Positions 1 through 12,935 of a DNA stretch of 64,000 nt are shown here, in pieces. The notes under the pieces were generated by a model. The model saw only the letters and a list, made by a program, of their open reading frames with translations. It did not search any database and had not been told where the DNA came from. The DNA is from Conus ventricosus (lineage: Eukaryota; Mollusca; Gastropoda; Neogastropoda; Conidae), in assembly GCA_018398815.1 (NCBI GenBank), contig CM031611.1, positions 79,768,736-79,832,735 on the forward strand, given 5' to 3'. Positions within the stretch are counted from its first letter, which is position 1. Each line of letters opens with the position of its first letter. The translations under genes and the position numbers were made by a program.

Positions 1-705
1 TGCCCCAATACGCCCACCACATCATGTCCTTCATCTTTGCCCCTCTGCCCCAGTACGCCCACCACATCATGCCCTTCATCTTTTGCCTCCTCTGCCCAAT
101 ACGCCCACCACATCATGCCCTTCATCTTTGCCCCCTATGCCCAATACACCCACCACATCATGCCCTTCATCTTTGCCCCTCTGCCCCAATTACGCCCACC
201 ACATCATGCCCTTCATCTTTGCCCCCTCTCGCCCCAACACGCCCACCACATCATGCCTCATCTTTGCCCCCTCTGCCCCATACGCCCACCACATCATGCC
301 CTTCATCTTTGCCCCCTCTGCCTCAATACGCCCACCACATCATGCCCTTCATCTTGCCCCTCTGCCCCAATACGCCCACCACATCATGCCCTTCATCTTT
401 GCCCCCTCTGCCCCAATACGCCCACCACATCATGCCCTTCATCTTTGCCCCCTCTGCCCAATACGCCCACCACATCATGCCCTTCATCTTTGCCCCCTCT
501 GCCCCAATACGCCCACCACATCATGCCCTTCATCTTTGCCCCCTCTGCCCCAATACGCCCACCACATTCATGCCCTTCATCTTTGCCCCCTCTGCCCCAA
601 TACGCCCACCACATCATGCCCTTCATCTTTGCCCCCTCTGCCCAATACGCCCACCACATCATGTCCTTCATCTTTGCCTCCTCTGCCCCAATACGCCCAC
701 CACAT
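1..705. repeat. Minisatellite, unit about 45 bp, ~16 copies
   Basis: A tandem array runs from the window edge. Each unit carries the core CGCCCACCACATCATGCCC followed by a TTCATCTTTGCC block. Units differ by one- or two-base indels, so the three forward frames stay open for long stretches and give spurious Pro/His-rich ORFs. The array is truncated by the window start. Confidence 0.95.
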
Positions 706-1240
706 CACGTCCCTCCCTCCCCACCCCCCACCCTCCCTTCCACCTCACCCCATGTCATGCCCTATATTTTTGTACCCTCCCCCCCCCCCCCCCCCCCCCA
801 GTGACAACCTGTGTTCGCCACCGCCGTACTCCAACCAATTCATACACTGTACCCGCCGACTCCATACCCGCTACTGCGTCGTACACTGCATCAGCGACCC
901 CTTACCCCCATCCACGTCACACCTTGCATCCACGACCACGTATCCATGGCATACCCGGAGTTCATGTCCTCTTCTCACTCCCTTTGCCCCCCCCCCCCCC
1001 CCCCCCCCCGTTCGCCCATCCTTGTCACATGCAGCCGCGCTCTCCGCAGACACCCCCCCCCCCCTTCCCGTTCGCCCATCCTTGTCACATGTAGCCGTGC
1101 CGTGCTTTCCGCCGACGCACCCCTACCCCCACCCCCCACGCATGTCACGCCTGGCCTACACGCTCCCTCCTCCCCATTACGCCCACCCATGTTTATCCAT
1201 GCTCCACCCCCCTCCTCCACCTATCTTTCCCGCGCTGTTT
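706..1240. repeat. C-rich low-complexity tract
   Basis: This is a pyrimidine-dominated stretch with poly-C runs near 778-799 and 988-1009. A segment around TTCGCCCATCCTTGTCACATG (two parts, 1010-1031 and 1068-1090) is repeated. No codon-like structure was seen and there is no gene call. Confidence 0.8.
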
Positions 1241-1251
1241 TCATCCATGTT

Positions 1252-1287
<36 letters not shown>
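1252..1287. repeat. (GT)n microsatellite
   Basis: An uninterrupted GT dinucleotide tract. Confidence 0.95.
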
Positions 1288-1290
<3 letters not shown>

Positions 1291-1595
1291 CCCATATATA
1301 GTGAAGGATCGATCCTTTCTACCAAACTAAAATATACATTTGGCATCATTACCACAAATGGCAATTGTCAAGATGTATACATCATATTCATGCGAGTGGC
1401 ACTGATGTGTAGAAGGGGTATTTGAAATGGAAGCAAATGTTACTGACCGCATTAAAAAGAGTTGAGTTCATTTGTGATTATCACTGATCGGTTCAGAAGT
1501 ACATACCTTAAGTTTCGCTTTATCTGTGTTAAGTTTAATGTGACGTCTGTTTACCAGATAACGTATGCACAAATTGGGTAATGATTCCTGATTCA

Positions 1596-1596
1596 T

Positions 1597-1631
<35 letters not shown>

Positions 1632-1672
1632 AGCATGCATGCGCACACGCACGCACACACGCAAACATGCAT

Positions 1673-1724
<52 letters not shown>
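1596..1724. repeat. (CA)n microsatellite, interrupted
   Basis: Two CA tracts are separated by a variant block containing GCATGC and CGCACACGC interruptions. The His/Thr and Cys/Val ORFs read through it are artefacts. Confidence 0.95.
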
Positions 1725-1726
<2 letters not shown>

Positions 1727-2210
1727 GCTGCTGGGAATAACAGCAGTTAGGAAGCACTATACTAATTGCATGAATACTCGGCACGGAAACCCTCATGTTT
1801 GGCCTTCTTTCACAGACAGACATTCACGTGCGTAAAAGATCAGAAGCAGGCGTCAGCTCCACCCTCACGGTTGTCCTCCTCTTCTGACCAATCGCCAGAA
1901 AGTAGACAGAATTCTGCGAATCAAAGTGTCCGACATAGGCTGCTTTACAGTGGCAGGAATTCGCATCTCGTACGAAACGCACACACTCACACAGGTGTGT
2001 ATATCTATGACCCCCCTGGACGACATCAAACATAAAGTGAAACAAATAGCCTATGTGGCAAATAGCCACCCGAAGACTGCTCCGTTCAGCCATTGAGAAT
2101 TGTACTGATTTAAGAACGGAATCTGGTTGACGAAACGACTCACTTTTCTCTGTGTAAGCTACGATGTGGCTTATTCAAACGGATAAGTTGATCTGTTGAC
2201 TTGAAGCACG

Positions 2211-2211
<1 letters not shown>

Positions 2212-2255
<44 letters not shown>

Positions 2256-2312
2256 CTTCTTCTTCTTCTTTCTTTAAACATCCGCCATCATCATTTTGAT
2301 GGTTCTGAGTGT

Positions 2313-2358
<46 letters not shown>

Positions 2359-2395
2359 CACACGCACACACACATACACAGCGCGTGCGCACGCA

Positions 2396-2426
<31 letters not shown>

Positions 2427-2427
2427 T
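2212..2427. repeat. (CA)n and (CTT)n microsatellite cluster
   Basis: A CA tract (2212-2252), a short CTT tract (2253-2272), about 45 bp of other sequence, and then a long CA/CG-interrupted tract (2318-2427). Confidence 0.95.
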
Positions 2428-2514
2428 GTCTTCCACTTAATCATTGACTGACCATCTCAGACGGCAAAACCAGTATGACTGGCGAATTAAGTCTGCGGTT
2501 CGCAACTGTCACCC

Positions 2515-2660
2515 TGCAGATCCCCCACTTTTTCTTTTTGTAAGAACTGGGAGTACTTTACAATGAGAACGAAGAAAAGCTGTCTGTCAGTCTCTGTCTG
2601 TCCGTGGTCAAAATGTGTTGCACTCGCTCCAGACCAAACTTATGGGTCGATTTAGAAAAG
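2515..2660 (+). repeat. Dispersed repeat related to the 28-kb array
   Basis: The stretch containing GAACGAAG, the GTCTGTC tract, GGTCAAAATGTGTTGCACTC and CGCTCCAGACCAAACT closely resembles 28085-28220, which heads the 143-bp tandem array there. The two copies lie about 25.5 kb apart, so this is a dispersed family of unknown type. Confidence 0.7.
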
Positions 2661-2839
2661 TATTTAGACTCAGAATCAAAATAATAATATGTGTTCACTC
2701 GAGCGGAACGGAAGCTTTTTTTCTCTCCAAAATTAGTGCGGCTGATTCATCTAACTGTAGATGTTGGCTGCCTAAATACAAGAAGAAGAAGAGAAGAAAA
2801 ACTTACCTGGAAAATATTTCGACAGGGTCGCCCTGTCTT

Positions 2840-3060
2840 CTTCAGCTCACTGTTGTGGCAGCCAGGCCTGGTGGGGCGACTGACTGTTGTGTGGGGTGAA
2901 TAGTTGTCAGGATCTGATTGTAAATGGGGGGAAGTTCAAAACCATGATCTCTGTCAAGGCTGGGGCGTCTAGTCTTGATTTCGATGGCTTCTTTAACTTT
3001 TCTTTTTATGAGGAAGGGCTCTGTGGATAAGATCTTGGTTTCTTGGGGGCTGAAACTCGC
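2840..3060 (-). mobile_element. Penelope-like retroelement remnant (C-terminal region)
   Basis: Reading the minus strand from about 3055 gives ETKILSTEPFLIKRKVKEAI, then EIKTRRPSLDRDHGFELPPI and YNQIL. This resembles the C-terminal segment, after the GIY-YIG nuclease core, of Penelope-like elements and related GIY-YIG proteins (a K-x-REAI-x-I ... P-S-L-x-R-D-x-G-x-x-L pattern). The frame then breaks. Only this segment is visible, with no reverse transcriptase nearby, so it is a truncated fossil. The family assignment rests on motif memory, not on a search. Confidence 0.5.
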
Positions 3061-3214
3061 CTGTGTTTACAAACATCGAACTCGTGCGCATGCGCAAGGC
3101 GGCATGAAACTAAAATGTCGTCTGCTTTTCCTGTGGGAGGATTCTGTTAATGTTCAGCGTCTGTCTCCCAGATTTCGTTATCGAGCCTCCGGATGTTATG
3201 GTCGCATTGTGTGA

Positions 3215-3328
3215 TTCTTTCTTGGATCAAAAGTCGTTCAGCTTTTTTCAAGATCTTGAAGTCATGACCAGTTCTTTCTTGGATCAAAAGTCGTTCAGCT
3301 TTTTTCAAGATCTTGAAGTCATGACCAG
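3215..3328. repeat. Perfect 57-bp tandem duplication
   Basis: A block beginning TTCTTTCTTGGATCAAAAG and ending AAGTCATGACCAG occurs twice head-to-tail without visible differences, so it is a recent duplication. Confidence 0.9.
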
Positions 3329-3339
3329 GAAATTGGACC

Positions 3340-3780
3340 AGGACTGATGTATTTTCGAGCCCCGCTCTCTCGTCCTTCCCTTTATGGTCAATGTGTGCGC
3401 TGGGTGTGGCACCTCCTTCCTTCTTATCTCCCCTGCGGGTGGAGTCGCTTTCGCCCCTGCTTCACCACCCTCTATGGCCTCTTTGCACCAATCCCGAGGA
3501 TGTCGGGGATGACCAATATCCTGCCAAGACTGGACGGTGGGGATGGGGGGGGGGGGGGGGGGGGTTGTGTGGTCCTTCCCCACACACCCTCCCCAGCTGG
3601 CAAAAATGGTATTTTGGGAGGCAATTGCCCACCTGTGTCCACGAGATCCCCCCTTTGATTCTCCCACCCCACCCCCACACCCCTTCCACCTTTAGAACCA
3701 TCCTTTTCCTCATATAAATGATCTGTTCCTTCCAGCGATCGGTTATCAAGTTCAGTTCAGTTCAGTTCAGTTCACTTGGG
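3340..3780. repeat. CT-rich tract with poly-G run and (TTCAG)n
   Basis: Low-complexity C/T-rich sequence with a G homopolymer at about 3543-3564 and a TTCAG pentamer array near 3750-3773. The overlapping ORFs on both strands look compositional. Confidence 0.6.
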
Positions 3781-3894
3781 ACTTTGATAGCCTCACAGCT
3801 TTTTGTGTCCCAATCATCTTATTTCATAAACATTGGTTGCTTAATGCATGCATATGCTCAGGATATATTTTAATCTATTCTATTACTTTATTTC

Positions 3895-4668
3895 TATCAA
3901 TCAAATTGAGATTTTAACATATTTAACTCAGCGTTAGTATCCAGAAGGTTTTTAAAAGTATTCAAATCTTTTGCTTTTTTAATGTGCGCTGGTAGTTTGT
4001 TCCAATACGGTGCCACTCTGTTACTAAATGAAAATTTTCTAATATTAGTGCGACAATATTTAATTTGGATTTTGTTATCAGAATTTCTTGTAATTTGATT
4101 AGTGGTTAGTTGAAAAAATGTGTTAAAATTTGTACTGTTAAGTCCCTTAAATAGCTTGTAAGTCTCAATCAAGTCTCCCCTTATTCGTCTGAACTTTAAC
4201 GATGGTAAATTTAACCTTCGCAATCTATCTGCATAGCTAACATATTTGAATTCCTTAATTAACAAGGTGGCTCTTTTTTGTACTTTCTCAATACTTGCTG
4301 ATTGCCTTTTTAAATAAGGGCTCCATATCACATTTCCATACTCCAGGTGGGGTCTAACTAATGCCTTATATAGTAATGTAAAAACTTCAGTATCCAAATA
4401 TGAAAAAGACCGTCTGATTATGCCGAGCATTTTATTTGCTTTCATCATTACACTGTTTATGTGCTTGTCAAATTTCAGACTGCTATCAAACATTACACCA
4501 AGATCTTTTTCTTCTGAAACGGAATCAACATCTGAGACAGCATCATTATATTTCATAGTATATGTATACTCCGGATTATTTTTTCCATAATGTATAACCT
4601 TGCATTTAACTGGATTAAAATATAAATTCCATGTTTCACTCCACTTAATTAGATTATCAAAATGGATT
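3895..4668 (-). mobile_element. Non-LTR retrotransposon, 5'-truncated 3' end (jockey/CR1/RTE-like)
   Basis: The minus strand encodes the C-terminal part of a LINE reverse transcriptase. From about 4660 it reads FDNLIKWSETWNLYFNPVKC, then KVIHYGK, followed by an open frame of 219 codons (4556 to 3897) with EKDLGVMFD, KALVRPHLEYGNVIWSP, IEKVQKRATLLI and RRGDLIETYK-type motifs, ending in a SFSNRVAPYWNKLP block. These are the thumb and C-terminal motifs of non-LTR polymerases; the palm with the catalytic FADD is missing. The frame has no stops, so the insertion is fairly young. The AT-rich bases at 3775-3895 may be its 3' UTR. Confidence 0.85.
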
Positions 4669-5061
4669 ACTTCGAGCTGTTGTGTGGCTGGTGGTGGTCA
4701 AATGATTGGCGTTTCTGCTGAAGTGCCAAAATTGAGGGAAGAGGGTGGGTGGTATGCTGTGGCCTCTTTGGTCTTCGTACTTTTTACAAACGCCTCATCT
4801 TCTCACACGCTCACATGAGGGTCTCCTTTCCGTTTCACTTCCAGCGAGCATGTTGCTGTCACGTCCGTGGTTGACATTAGAACGCCCTCTGTAGTCGGTC
4901 TCAGGACCGAGTTCTCTTCTTTGACTGATGATTTTGCGTTTGTTCTGGCAGCTGTGACTTGATATTGGGGCATACTCCATGCACTTATTGCAGGTTTCAC
5001 AAAAATCCAAAGAACAACATGTGCAAAATGAATAACATGCTGAAAGGATTACATTGATTGT

Positions 5062-5171
5062 GTGTGTGTGTGTGTGTGTGTGTGAGGTATGTTAGTCCTT
5101 CTATATTTCTTTTAACATCCACAGCATTCTAAGCTGCATCTTATGTGTGTGTGCGTGTGCATGCGTGCATG

Positions 5172-5211
<40 letters not shown>

Positions 5212-5216
5212 TGCGC
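5062..5216. repeat. (GT)n microsatellites
   Basis: GT tracts at 5062-5085 and 5143-5216 are separated by about 55 bp of other sequence. The second has GC/AT interruptions. Confidence 0.9.
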
Positions 5217-5394
5217 GTGCACGCACATGTTTAAGTGTGTGTGTTGTTTAGTTGGCTTTTCAATATCGGTTTCACTTAGTTTGCTTTCTGTTTTGTTTTA
5301 CACAGTTCAGTTACCTCATTTTGAACCTCGTACTCAGTTCTTGCTCACACAAACGCATCATACTGTGCAGTGTTTTATTCCCCTCCCTAATAAT

Positions 5395-5712
5395 TATGGC
5401 CCAAACCTTAGCTGCATCTCGTTTAACAGGGTTGTTTGTCTGGTACCTGTGAGCAATCTTTACTTAGGTCCAAAGCTCAGCTGCGTCTTGTTTAACAGGG
5501 TTGTTTGTCTGGTACCTATGAGCAATCTTTACTTAGGGCCAAAGCTCAGCTGCGTCTTGTTTAACAGGGTTGTTTTTCTGGTACCTATGAGCAATCTTTA
5601 CTTAGGGCCAAAGCTCAGCTGCGTCTTGTTTAACAGGGTTGTTTGTCTGGTACCTATGAGCAATCTTTACTTAGGGCCAAAGCTCAGCTGCGTCTTGTTT
5701 AACAGGGTAAAG
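5395..5712 (+). repeat. 69-bp tandem repeat, ~4.6 copies
   Basis: Units begin near AACAGGGTTGTTTGTCTGG and contain GAGCAATCTTTACTTAGG and AAAGCTCAGCTGCGTC. The 69-bp period is divisible by three, so the + frame stays open as a 23-residue repeat within a 231-codon ORF (5143-5838). That ORF also reads through the GT microsatellite, so I treat it as a repeat artefact. Confidence 0.9.
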
Positions 5713-5955
5713 AGCAATCTTTACTTTTCTTTGAGTTCACTTCCTTTCCACGTTAGTCTCCTCAATGTCTATTCATTCACTGAAAAGAAGAAGAAAAAAA
5801 GAGTTTGTGGCTGCAGTCACCGATACGTGAAATCTTAAAGAATGATTTCTTGACTTGGTAGCATGTTTATATACCTGCATGTGTCAAACCCCAATCACAA
5901 TTTCTAGCCTCTCGCCCTCTCCCCTCACTCCTTTGGTTCTCAAACTACATGTTCC

Positions 5956-5960
5956 ACACA

Positions 5961-5999
<39 letters not shown>
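5956..5999. repeat. (CA)n microsatellite
   Basis: CA dinucleotide tract. Confidence 0.95.
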
Positions 6000-6001
<2 letters not shown>

Positions 6002-8965
6002 TTTGTTCTCAGATAGACACCAGCAAGACTTTCCAATGCTGCCTTCTTTTATTTCAGCCAAAACCTTTACATTTTATGTAAACAACAAAGTACTTTTACT
6101 TGGGAATGGCAAAACGAACAATGTTGTGACAGCTTACCTGATACCACAATAAGAATAATATGAAAAAAAAGGAGAGCAGAGATCCTTAAATATGAAGCAT
6201 CACAGTTATCTCACACATGTCATTTCTGGTAATTAACATATGACGTCTATGTTTTCCTCGTACCCACATTATTTGTCACTGATATCCAGTCCAAGATCTG
6301 CAGGGTTGTGTGGCTATTTGGATCACTTTTGAAGAAAGATAAACAAGCAAACGAACAAACAAACAGACCTGTGACTTATTTTCCAATTCAAGGCGTTTTG
6401 TGTTCTGTGTCAAACTGCTGGTAAAACATTTTATGGCTGAAGGGAGAGTGAGACATCAAAGGGAATTAAATTCGCCCAGTGCTGTAAAAATAAACAAAAA
6501 CTGAGAACTAAGCACTTGCAATATTAACAGTATTTTTTTTTTTTCAGGGAGAAAATCACACACTGAGAATGCAGTGACTCGGAGAAATTGAACACATATA
6601 ATTGTCAAGATGTTAAAGAACAGCACCCTTCTTTGAAATTCACGTTTCAATGTGAAAATCTGCTGTTCAAACCAGGTTCATTATATGCACTGAACACCTG
6701 GTTTGCATATATATCTGCATTATGGCTAATGCTCTCTGATCTCTGCTCTTCATCATTTAGGTTTACATGACTCAGTTTGTACCTTCCCTGGATGTAATCT
6801 TTTATCTTCGTTTCAAAGTGGCTGCTACAGATATGCATTTATACTTTACGGGAAAAAAAAAGTATTGCAATACAATGGCTGGGATCAGTATACTGTTTCA
6901 TCATCAGTTTACGTACTATTCTGTCATGTTAATGTCCCACAAAATGGCAAGAAGAGAGATAATCTTTTCCAGTTAACATCAGGTTAACTAATCCATACAA
7001 TTGTGCTAGTTGAAATGTTCACATATCTATTTTTGAATAAAATGTACTTAATTACACTTATTTTGTAAAGATAATAGGGAAGGCTTTAATTTCAAGCAAA
7101 ACAGACCTAATTGTCTCAAGTGGGAAAAAAATCAAGGACCACTAACCTTGCCTTATATACACCATCTTAAAACCAGAGGTAACATGAAAATTAACGATCA
7201 AATGTTTTCAGTCATGCTGTAATCTTTGGTCTTTTTTCCCAGTCATTATACAATACCTATTAAATAGTATTTCAAGGTTAGGGGTGTAAATGAAATTTTT
7301 TATGTCATCTTTCTACAACAACAACAAAATCCGATAATTTTAAAAGAGCAAAAATAATTGAACTTTCAATTTGTAACCATTACAGAACACACACAGACAC
7401 AGACACACACACTGAAGCCAGCACAGCTACAATCAAAGAAACATAATTTGTAATGGTGTCACTTCAAATTAATCTGTGAAAAGCACATTTTTGTGAAAAA
7501 AAAGGGATTTTAAACTTTCTGCTTTGGCACCCAGAATTTTTCACCCTCAGCAAGTCCCCCTCCTCACTCACCTCCAGGTAATCCCAGCACTCTAGCGTAA
7601 GAATAAAAAAAAAAGAAACAAAAAAGCATAACCCAAAACACACATACATCACATTTTTGAAGAAAGATTTTTGGATCAAATTTGTCATCTGTCATCTCAA
7701 ATTGGATACTGTACTTCAACTTGTAAGCACGGCTACTGTGACCACTTCAGTAAAATGAATACCTGAGCCAGTCAAAGTTTGTGGTAGGATAGGAATGGTA
7801 TTTGTTTGTATAATCATGTTAACCTCCCCCCTCTCCCCCTTCAAAAGTCTGATGGCAAATGTGCTGTCATTCACAAAGATAGGACGTTTCCATTTCTTTA
7901 CTGCTTTAGAAAAGAACTGCCACACAAATGTCCACTGAAATCATAGTCATTGGACAATGTGAGAGTTTATCAATGAAGGCTCACCATCTCAGCCAATTTC
8001 TTATCCCCGTGATTAACTTGTGGAATGCCAGAGAGTTGCTGCCCTTTGGTATTCAACATGCCTGAGCAGCGACTCGGTCCCTCTTCTGTGAACACAGCTA
8101 CCAGGAAACAACAAACCGGCCAAGACAGACCTGGCATGTAAAACAACTTGTTGCCACAACTCTGAATTCAGCGATTCCCCCGATTGAAGGAAAAGCTTGC
8201 ACCATCCACCTCACATGGCTGACTAAAGATGGGGGTCACCTGTCACTCCTTCCTCTCACACCAGTTCAAACTAAAGATCCGCTGCTGACCAAGTCAGTTA
8301 ACTATCAACAGTCTTGGCTCATCCCAAAACCTCTGTACATGCAAGCTTTAAGACAGCTGTTCACAGCCAATGTTTGACCTGGGCTGACATGAGCGGCCGG
8401 GGTACTCGTTCTCCAACTGTTTTTGGTCCTTTGTTTTCAGTATTCAGAATGTTGTTTGTCCAGCCTGACAAAGACCAAACAGCACAAAGCATGCTGTCTG
8501 CTTTTTGTTATTCACTCCTTTGTTTGATGGCTCAGTAATTCTATGGTTGTTTTTTTTGATCCCATTTCTGCCTGCAGTTTCCCCGCTTTGAAACTGACTT
8601 AATGAACTGGGCAGTGAACAGTTCAACGTTTGGAGAATTCAAATTCATTGAAAATAAACAGCTCTGTGGTCCTCCTGATGCTTCAATCTTCTGAGTGGAT
8701 TAAAAAAACAAGTTACAACTATGTTGGTTCTTACACCACATAAGAAATTCATTGAACATTTACTTCTATGGAATTTAATTACTATATCAATCACAGTTCA
8801 CAAAACAAACTGGAAGTGTAGCAAACTTAGATCATACAAAAATGCAGAATTTCTTGAAAACAAAATAAATAGGAAAACAACAACAAATCCAGGTAAAAGT
8901 GAAATCACAATTACGAATCCCTTCACATATCTGATCAAGGAAAAAAAATGAGTTATTGAGTAAAT

Positions 8966-9023
<58 letters not shown>

Positions 9024-9753
9024 TTCAGTATTTAGAGTCTCTTAAAATCAAACATGTCCCGAACAAAAACTTTCATATTACCCTACAGTTCCAGCAGACA
9101 GCAAGTGTGACATTTTCAGCTTTGCATGATCAACATCAGCACAAAAGCAGTCACTAACATAATGTAGGCAAGCAGTAATGGACAACACATAGACACATTC
9201 AGAACATCATCAGTTCTCTACACTTTCACCAGACATCCATATAAGAACAGTCAACCAATCCAAAAAATATATATATATACGTACAGGATCCCTGATGCCC
9301 AGGCAAGCTATCTGGCACACAGTTATTCAAGATCCATAATTGTGGTTTGTGAATGACACACAGTACTTCCACCTTAATGAACAAAGAAAACACTTCTACT
9401 ACACAAAGGCTTTACATTTCATACTTCCTGCACGTGATTGGTAAATTTGTAGTTCCACACCTCGTTCTTGTCAATGACAAAATGAAATGACCTCCTTTTC
9501 TGATTGCACCGTAATGCTTCCGCATTAGATCACACTTGAATGGAAAGAAAGAGTGTGACGACACATGCATAAACAATACTCTGTCATCTGATGATTGCAA
9601 AGCGTGATGTTTCATTTGTTTTCATTACTATGAATACTTAGGTAAGGATATATGGAACATTCAGGATTGTTGATAAATTATACAGGTAAAATCAGACATG
9701 CACAAATACTGTATAAAATAAACATGTTGGCATTCTACATATATGCATACATG

Positions 9754-9792
<39 letters not shown>

Positions 9793-11560
9793 TTTCATAC
9801 ACCACACCCACAACGTGTTACATGTATAGGTGAGCAACAAAGAATTATTGTAACTGCTGCAGATAAAATGAAATATGACTAGTTTTGTCATATATGATGG
9901 GACGCTGTTGTTTTTCTTGTAGAGATATACAAGGCACTTCTAAACAAGAATCCACCCCAAAGCAAGCAAACAAAAAACGCTACTTTCCAATATGTACTGG
10001 GTTTCATGCAATCTTTAAAAAAAAAAAGTTGCAAGGTACTGTAACTGATCAAAGGTGCCTGGATGTGGTTGTCCGCTGGACAGTCCCAAAGAGCAGCATG
10101 GCACAGTCATACCGCAGAAGATGCAGAATACAAACAGAAAGACAAAAAAAATCAAACTGACTGACCAGTCTCACACACAAACACCAACCAGGAGCCATTC
10201 TTTTCCGTTAATCTGCCCTTGGGTAGTGTACTGGGAACTTCACAAATGTTTTCCCCTAGTTTTTAATCTCTGTTTCCTCAGCATCAATTAGGACCCTCCT
10301 CTGTCCTTAGCTTTTTTTTGTCACTGTATCAGTTGTTCTGCCAGGTGGCAGCCACATTGATGTGGTGCATGTAAAACGTTTTCTTCCTCTAGTCACCCTC
10401 CTTCTTACCCCACATCTCCTCCCTCATCTCACTTTGCGCTTGTGAACTGCACCTTCCATCTTAACCATCTCTCATCCATTTGTGATTGTCCGCAGTCCTG
10501 GATATTGGTGGGATTTGAACAGATGACCAGCTGTGGGAAGCCACACCCTCTGTTGGAGGCTCTACATTATGATCCTGTTGGAACAATCCTTCCCCTGCAC
10601 CCAGGTTTGGCCCTAGAGTGGAATTGCATCCTGCACTTTTCCGCAGCGCTTGCGCCTTTGGGCAAGACTGGGGAGACAGATGGTTGTCGTCATCATCATC
10701 AGCAACATGCCCTATCATCTTGTACTCAAGGGCAAATGGTAAATATCAAATTTGTTTGGGGTGAGGATTTATTACAAAATGTTTGTAATATTGCGCTTAA
10801 AGCATACCTGGTGTCAGAATATTTTGAAAAACAAATTTGTGACCACAAGGGCGCAGTGATCATATGCCTGCCTTAGTAAGGCAGAAGGTGAGGGAATTTG
10901 GTGAAGGAGCCCCCTAGTTTCCTTTCTTTCTCCATTCCTTTTCAGATTTCCAGCACCAGCTCATGCTTACGGACAGTCAAATATTCTCAGGGCTATAATT
11001 CACTTTCAGGTATAGGTTATTAGGCTGGGAGGGAGGCAAGTTTGGAAATTTCACCCAATCCTCTTCATTCTCTCTCTTATTCTGCTCCTTGCTCCCTTCC
11101 TTCTTTGTGTCGTAACAAATGCCCGTATGCCATTACTGCGTTGCCAAACAAATGCCACAACCAAAAATTACCACAGACACACACATACACATACACATAC
11201 ACATACACAGACTTTGAAAATGGATTGATTAAATAGACTCACTTTGTTTATACATGAGAATAAAAAAGCAAACAAATGGAAAAACCAAACAAATGGAAAA
11301 ACCAAACACATAGAGAATTAATCATTTTATAATTCAGTAACCACTAGGATTATCTCAGTTTTCATCACTTGCTTTAAGAGCTACCAAATTCATACTAGTG
11401 TTACCATTCATCAACCCTTTCTCAGTGACGAGTGGATGTATTACTTTTGCACACTATTTTTTAAAAAAAAGGGGTACATAACCACAAAATTAAGAACAGA
11501 CAACTTTTATTCAAGCACTGACTTTGCAAAATACTTATCATTTCATCTGTGACAAAAGAG
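6000..11560. other. No gene seen; AT-rich non-coding DNA
   Basis: No ORF here resembles a known family, and none combines length with sensible composition. The longest (144 codons, 10442-10876 +) is not recognisable. Inside the stretch are CA microsatellites at 8968-9020 and 9763-9793, plus short A/T runs. It lies beyond the DIS3L2 stop codon, so it is intergenic or possibly distal 3' UTR. Confidence 0.6.
10490..10600 (-). mobile_element. Possible decayed tRNA-headed SINE
   Basis: The minus strand contains a B-box-like TGTTCAAATCCCACC preceded by a TGGCTTCC / AGAGCCTCC block, which could be the head of an old SINE. No clear A box or tail was found. Tentative. Confidence 0.2.
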
Positions 11561-11566
11561 TAGAAA

Positions 11567-11728
11567 GCTGCTGAGCAACAATCATATCGGTGAAAACAAT
11601 TTATAATTTGATCTTTAGAGCCAAATATGAAAAGAACTGATGCTTAAAGCTGCTCAGCAACAGTCATATCAGTGAAAACAATTTACAATTTGATTTTAAG
11701 AGTCAAGTGTGAAAAGAACTGATGCTTG
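11567..11728. repeat. ~80-bp tandem duplication, diverged
   Basis: Two head-to-tail copies share GCTGCTSAGCAACARTCATA, GTGAAAACAATTTA and GAAAAGAACTGATGCTT, with several substitutions. Confidence 0.85.
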
Positions 11729-12619
11729 GTCTTGGTGCAAGCGTTCCAAAAATACAACTGGATGATCTTGTGCGACAACTAGGAGGAGCAAGCACAAAAC
11801 TCTACAGCATACTGACATTTACACAGCATACCTAACCACCATGTACACACCTTCACTACTGCCCATACACTGGATTCAATCAGAGTCATGATCATCATCA
11901 AAATGACATCCACATGGGGCGGAGGGTAGCACTAGTAGGGGGAGGGAGGAGGGGGAGTATGGAGAAAGGGGGAAGAGGGGGAGGAGAGAAATGCGATGAA
12001 CAGCAGCTTTCAAGTAAGCATGATCTTGTTCCAACAGATGAAAGATCACATGGGACGGCTGCATGCTGCTCTGCATCATTTCATACTCTACTATGTCGGC
12101 TGAACTGATATGGCACCCACACATATGAAGCGTTATAAAAAGGACAGATAAATTACTGCATAAACTTCTACAAATACTTTGTTTAAAACATTTCTAAAAT
12201 CCACCCTTAAAAAATCTACACAAAAACAATGATGCACAAACCTAATGGAGAATGCAACACGTTTCCGAAGTGACAGTCCACGGTTCACCTCCTGACTTCT
12301 CAGCTACTATAGATCACTACCTCATTTTGAAGGAAGTGGTTGCTAAAACAGATCGATACCTTATTCTGGAGGAAATGGATATCAAAATCTAGTGATTACA
12401 GTTGGTTTACAGCTTTATCATGATCAAAAAAAGAAAAGAGCTACACTGATCCAATAAAACCTGCCATGCATGTCAAAATCTAACTGCAAGTGCAGACAAG
12501 TCAACCATTCTCATCTTCATGTTTGTTTCACTTCAATAAACGATGGCCTGTGGATTATCCAGCTTCTCATAAAAAACCCATAGGCAATTTGAAAAACAAC
12601 AACACGACAACAACAACCA

Positions 12620-12935
12620 GAAAAGGTATTTTCAGACTGCCTCATATTATCCTCATAGTTTGAGTAACAGAGAAAGAAAAGGCGTCATTCACGGACTGTT
12701 CATTCAATGGTAAGTTTGCTGACTTTTGCTGTCTGAATGATATGTGGAACACATTGAAGCAAACAAGCAGAAACAATAACAAAAAAGATAAAGTATTTTT
12801 AGACTACCTCATACTATCCTTAAATTTTTTAAAAACAATGAGAGAAAAGGCGTCATTCATGGACTGTTAGTTCAATGAAAAGTTTGCTGTCTTTTTCTGT
12901 ACAAATGATATGTGGAAGATTTCAAAGCACAAAAA
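12620..12935. repeat. ~165-bp tandem duplication, diverged
   Basis: Two copies share GGCGTCATTCAYGGACTGTT, TCAATGRWAAGTTTGCTG and AATGATATGTGGAA, in non-coding DNA. A short poly-G run follows at 13254-13271. Confidence 0.8.

Noticed and set aside
24..1425. Proline/histidine-rich ORFs over the first 1.4 kb
   Set aside because: They are translations of the 45-bp minisatellite and poly-C tracts in several frames at once.
10442..10876. 144-codon + strand ORF as a gene
   Set aside because: No recognisable domain, mixed composition and no splice or promoter support; possibly overlaps an old SINE.
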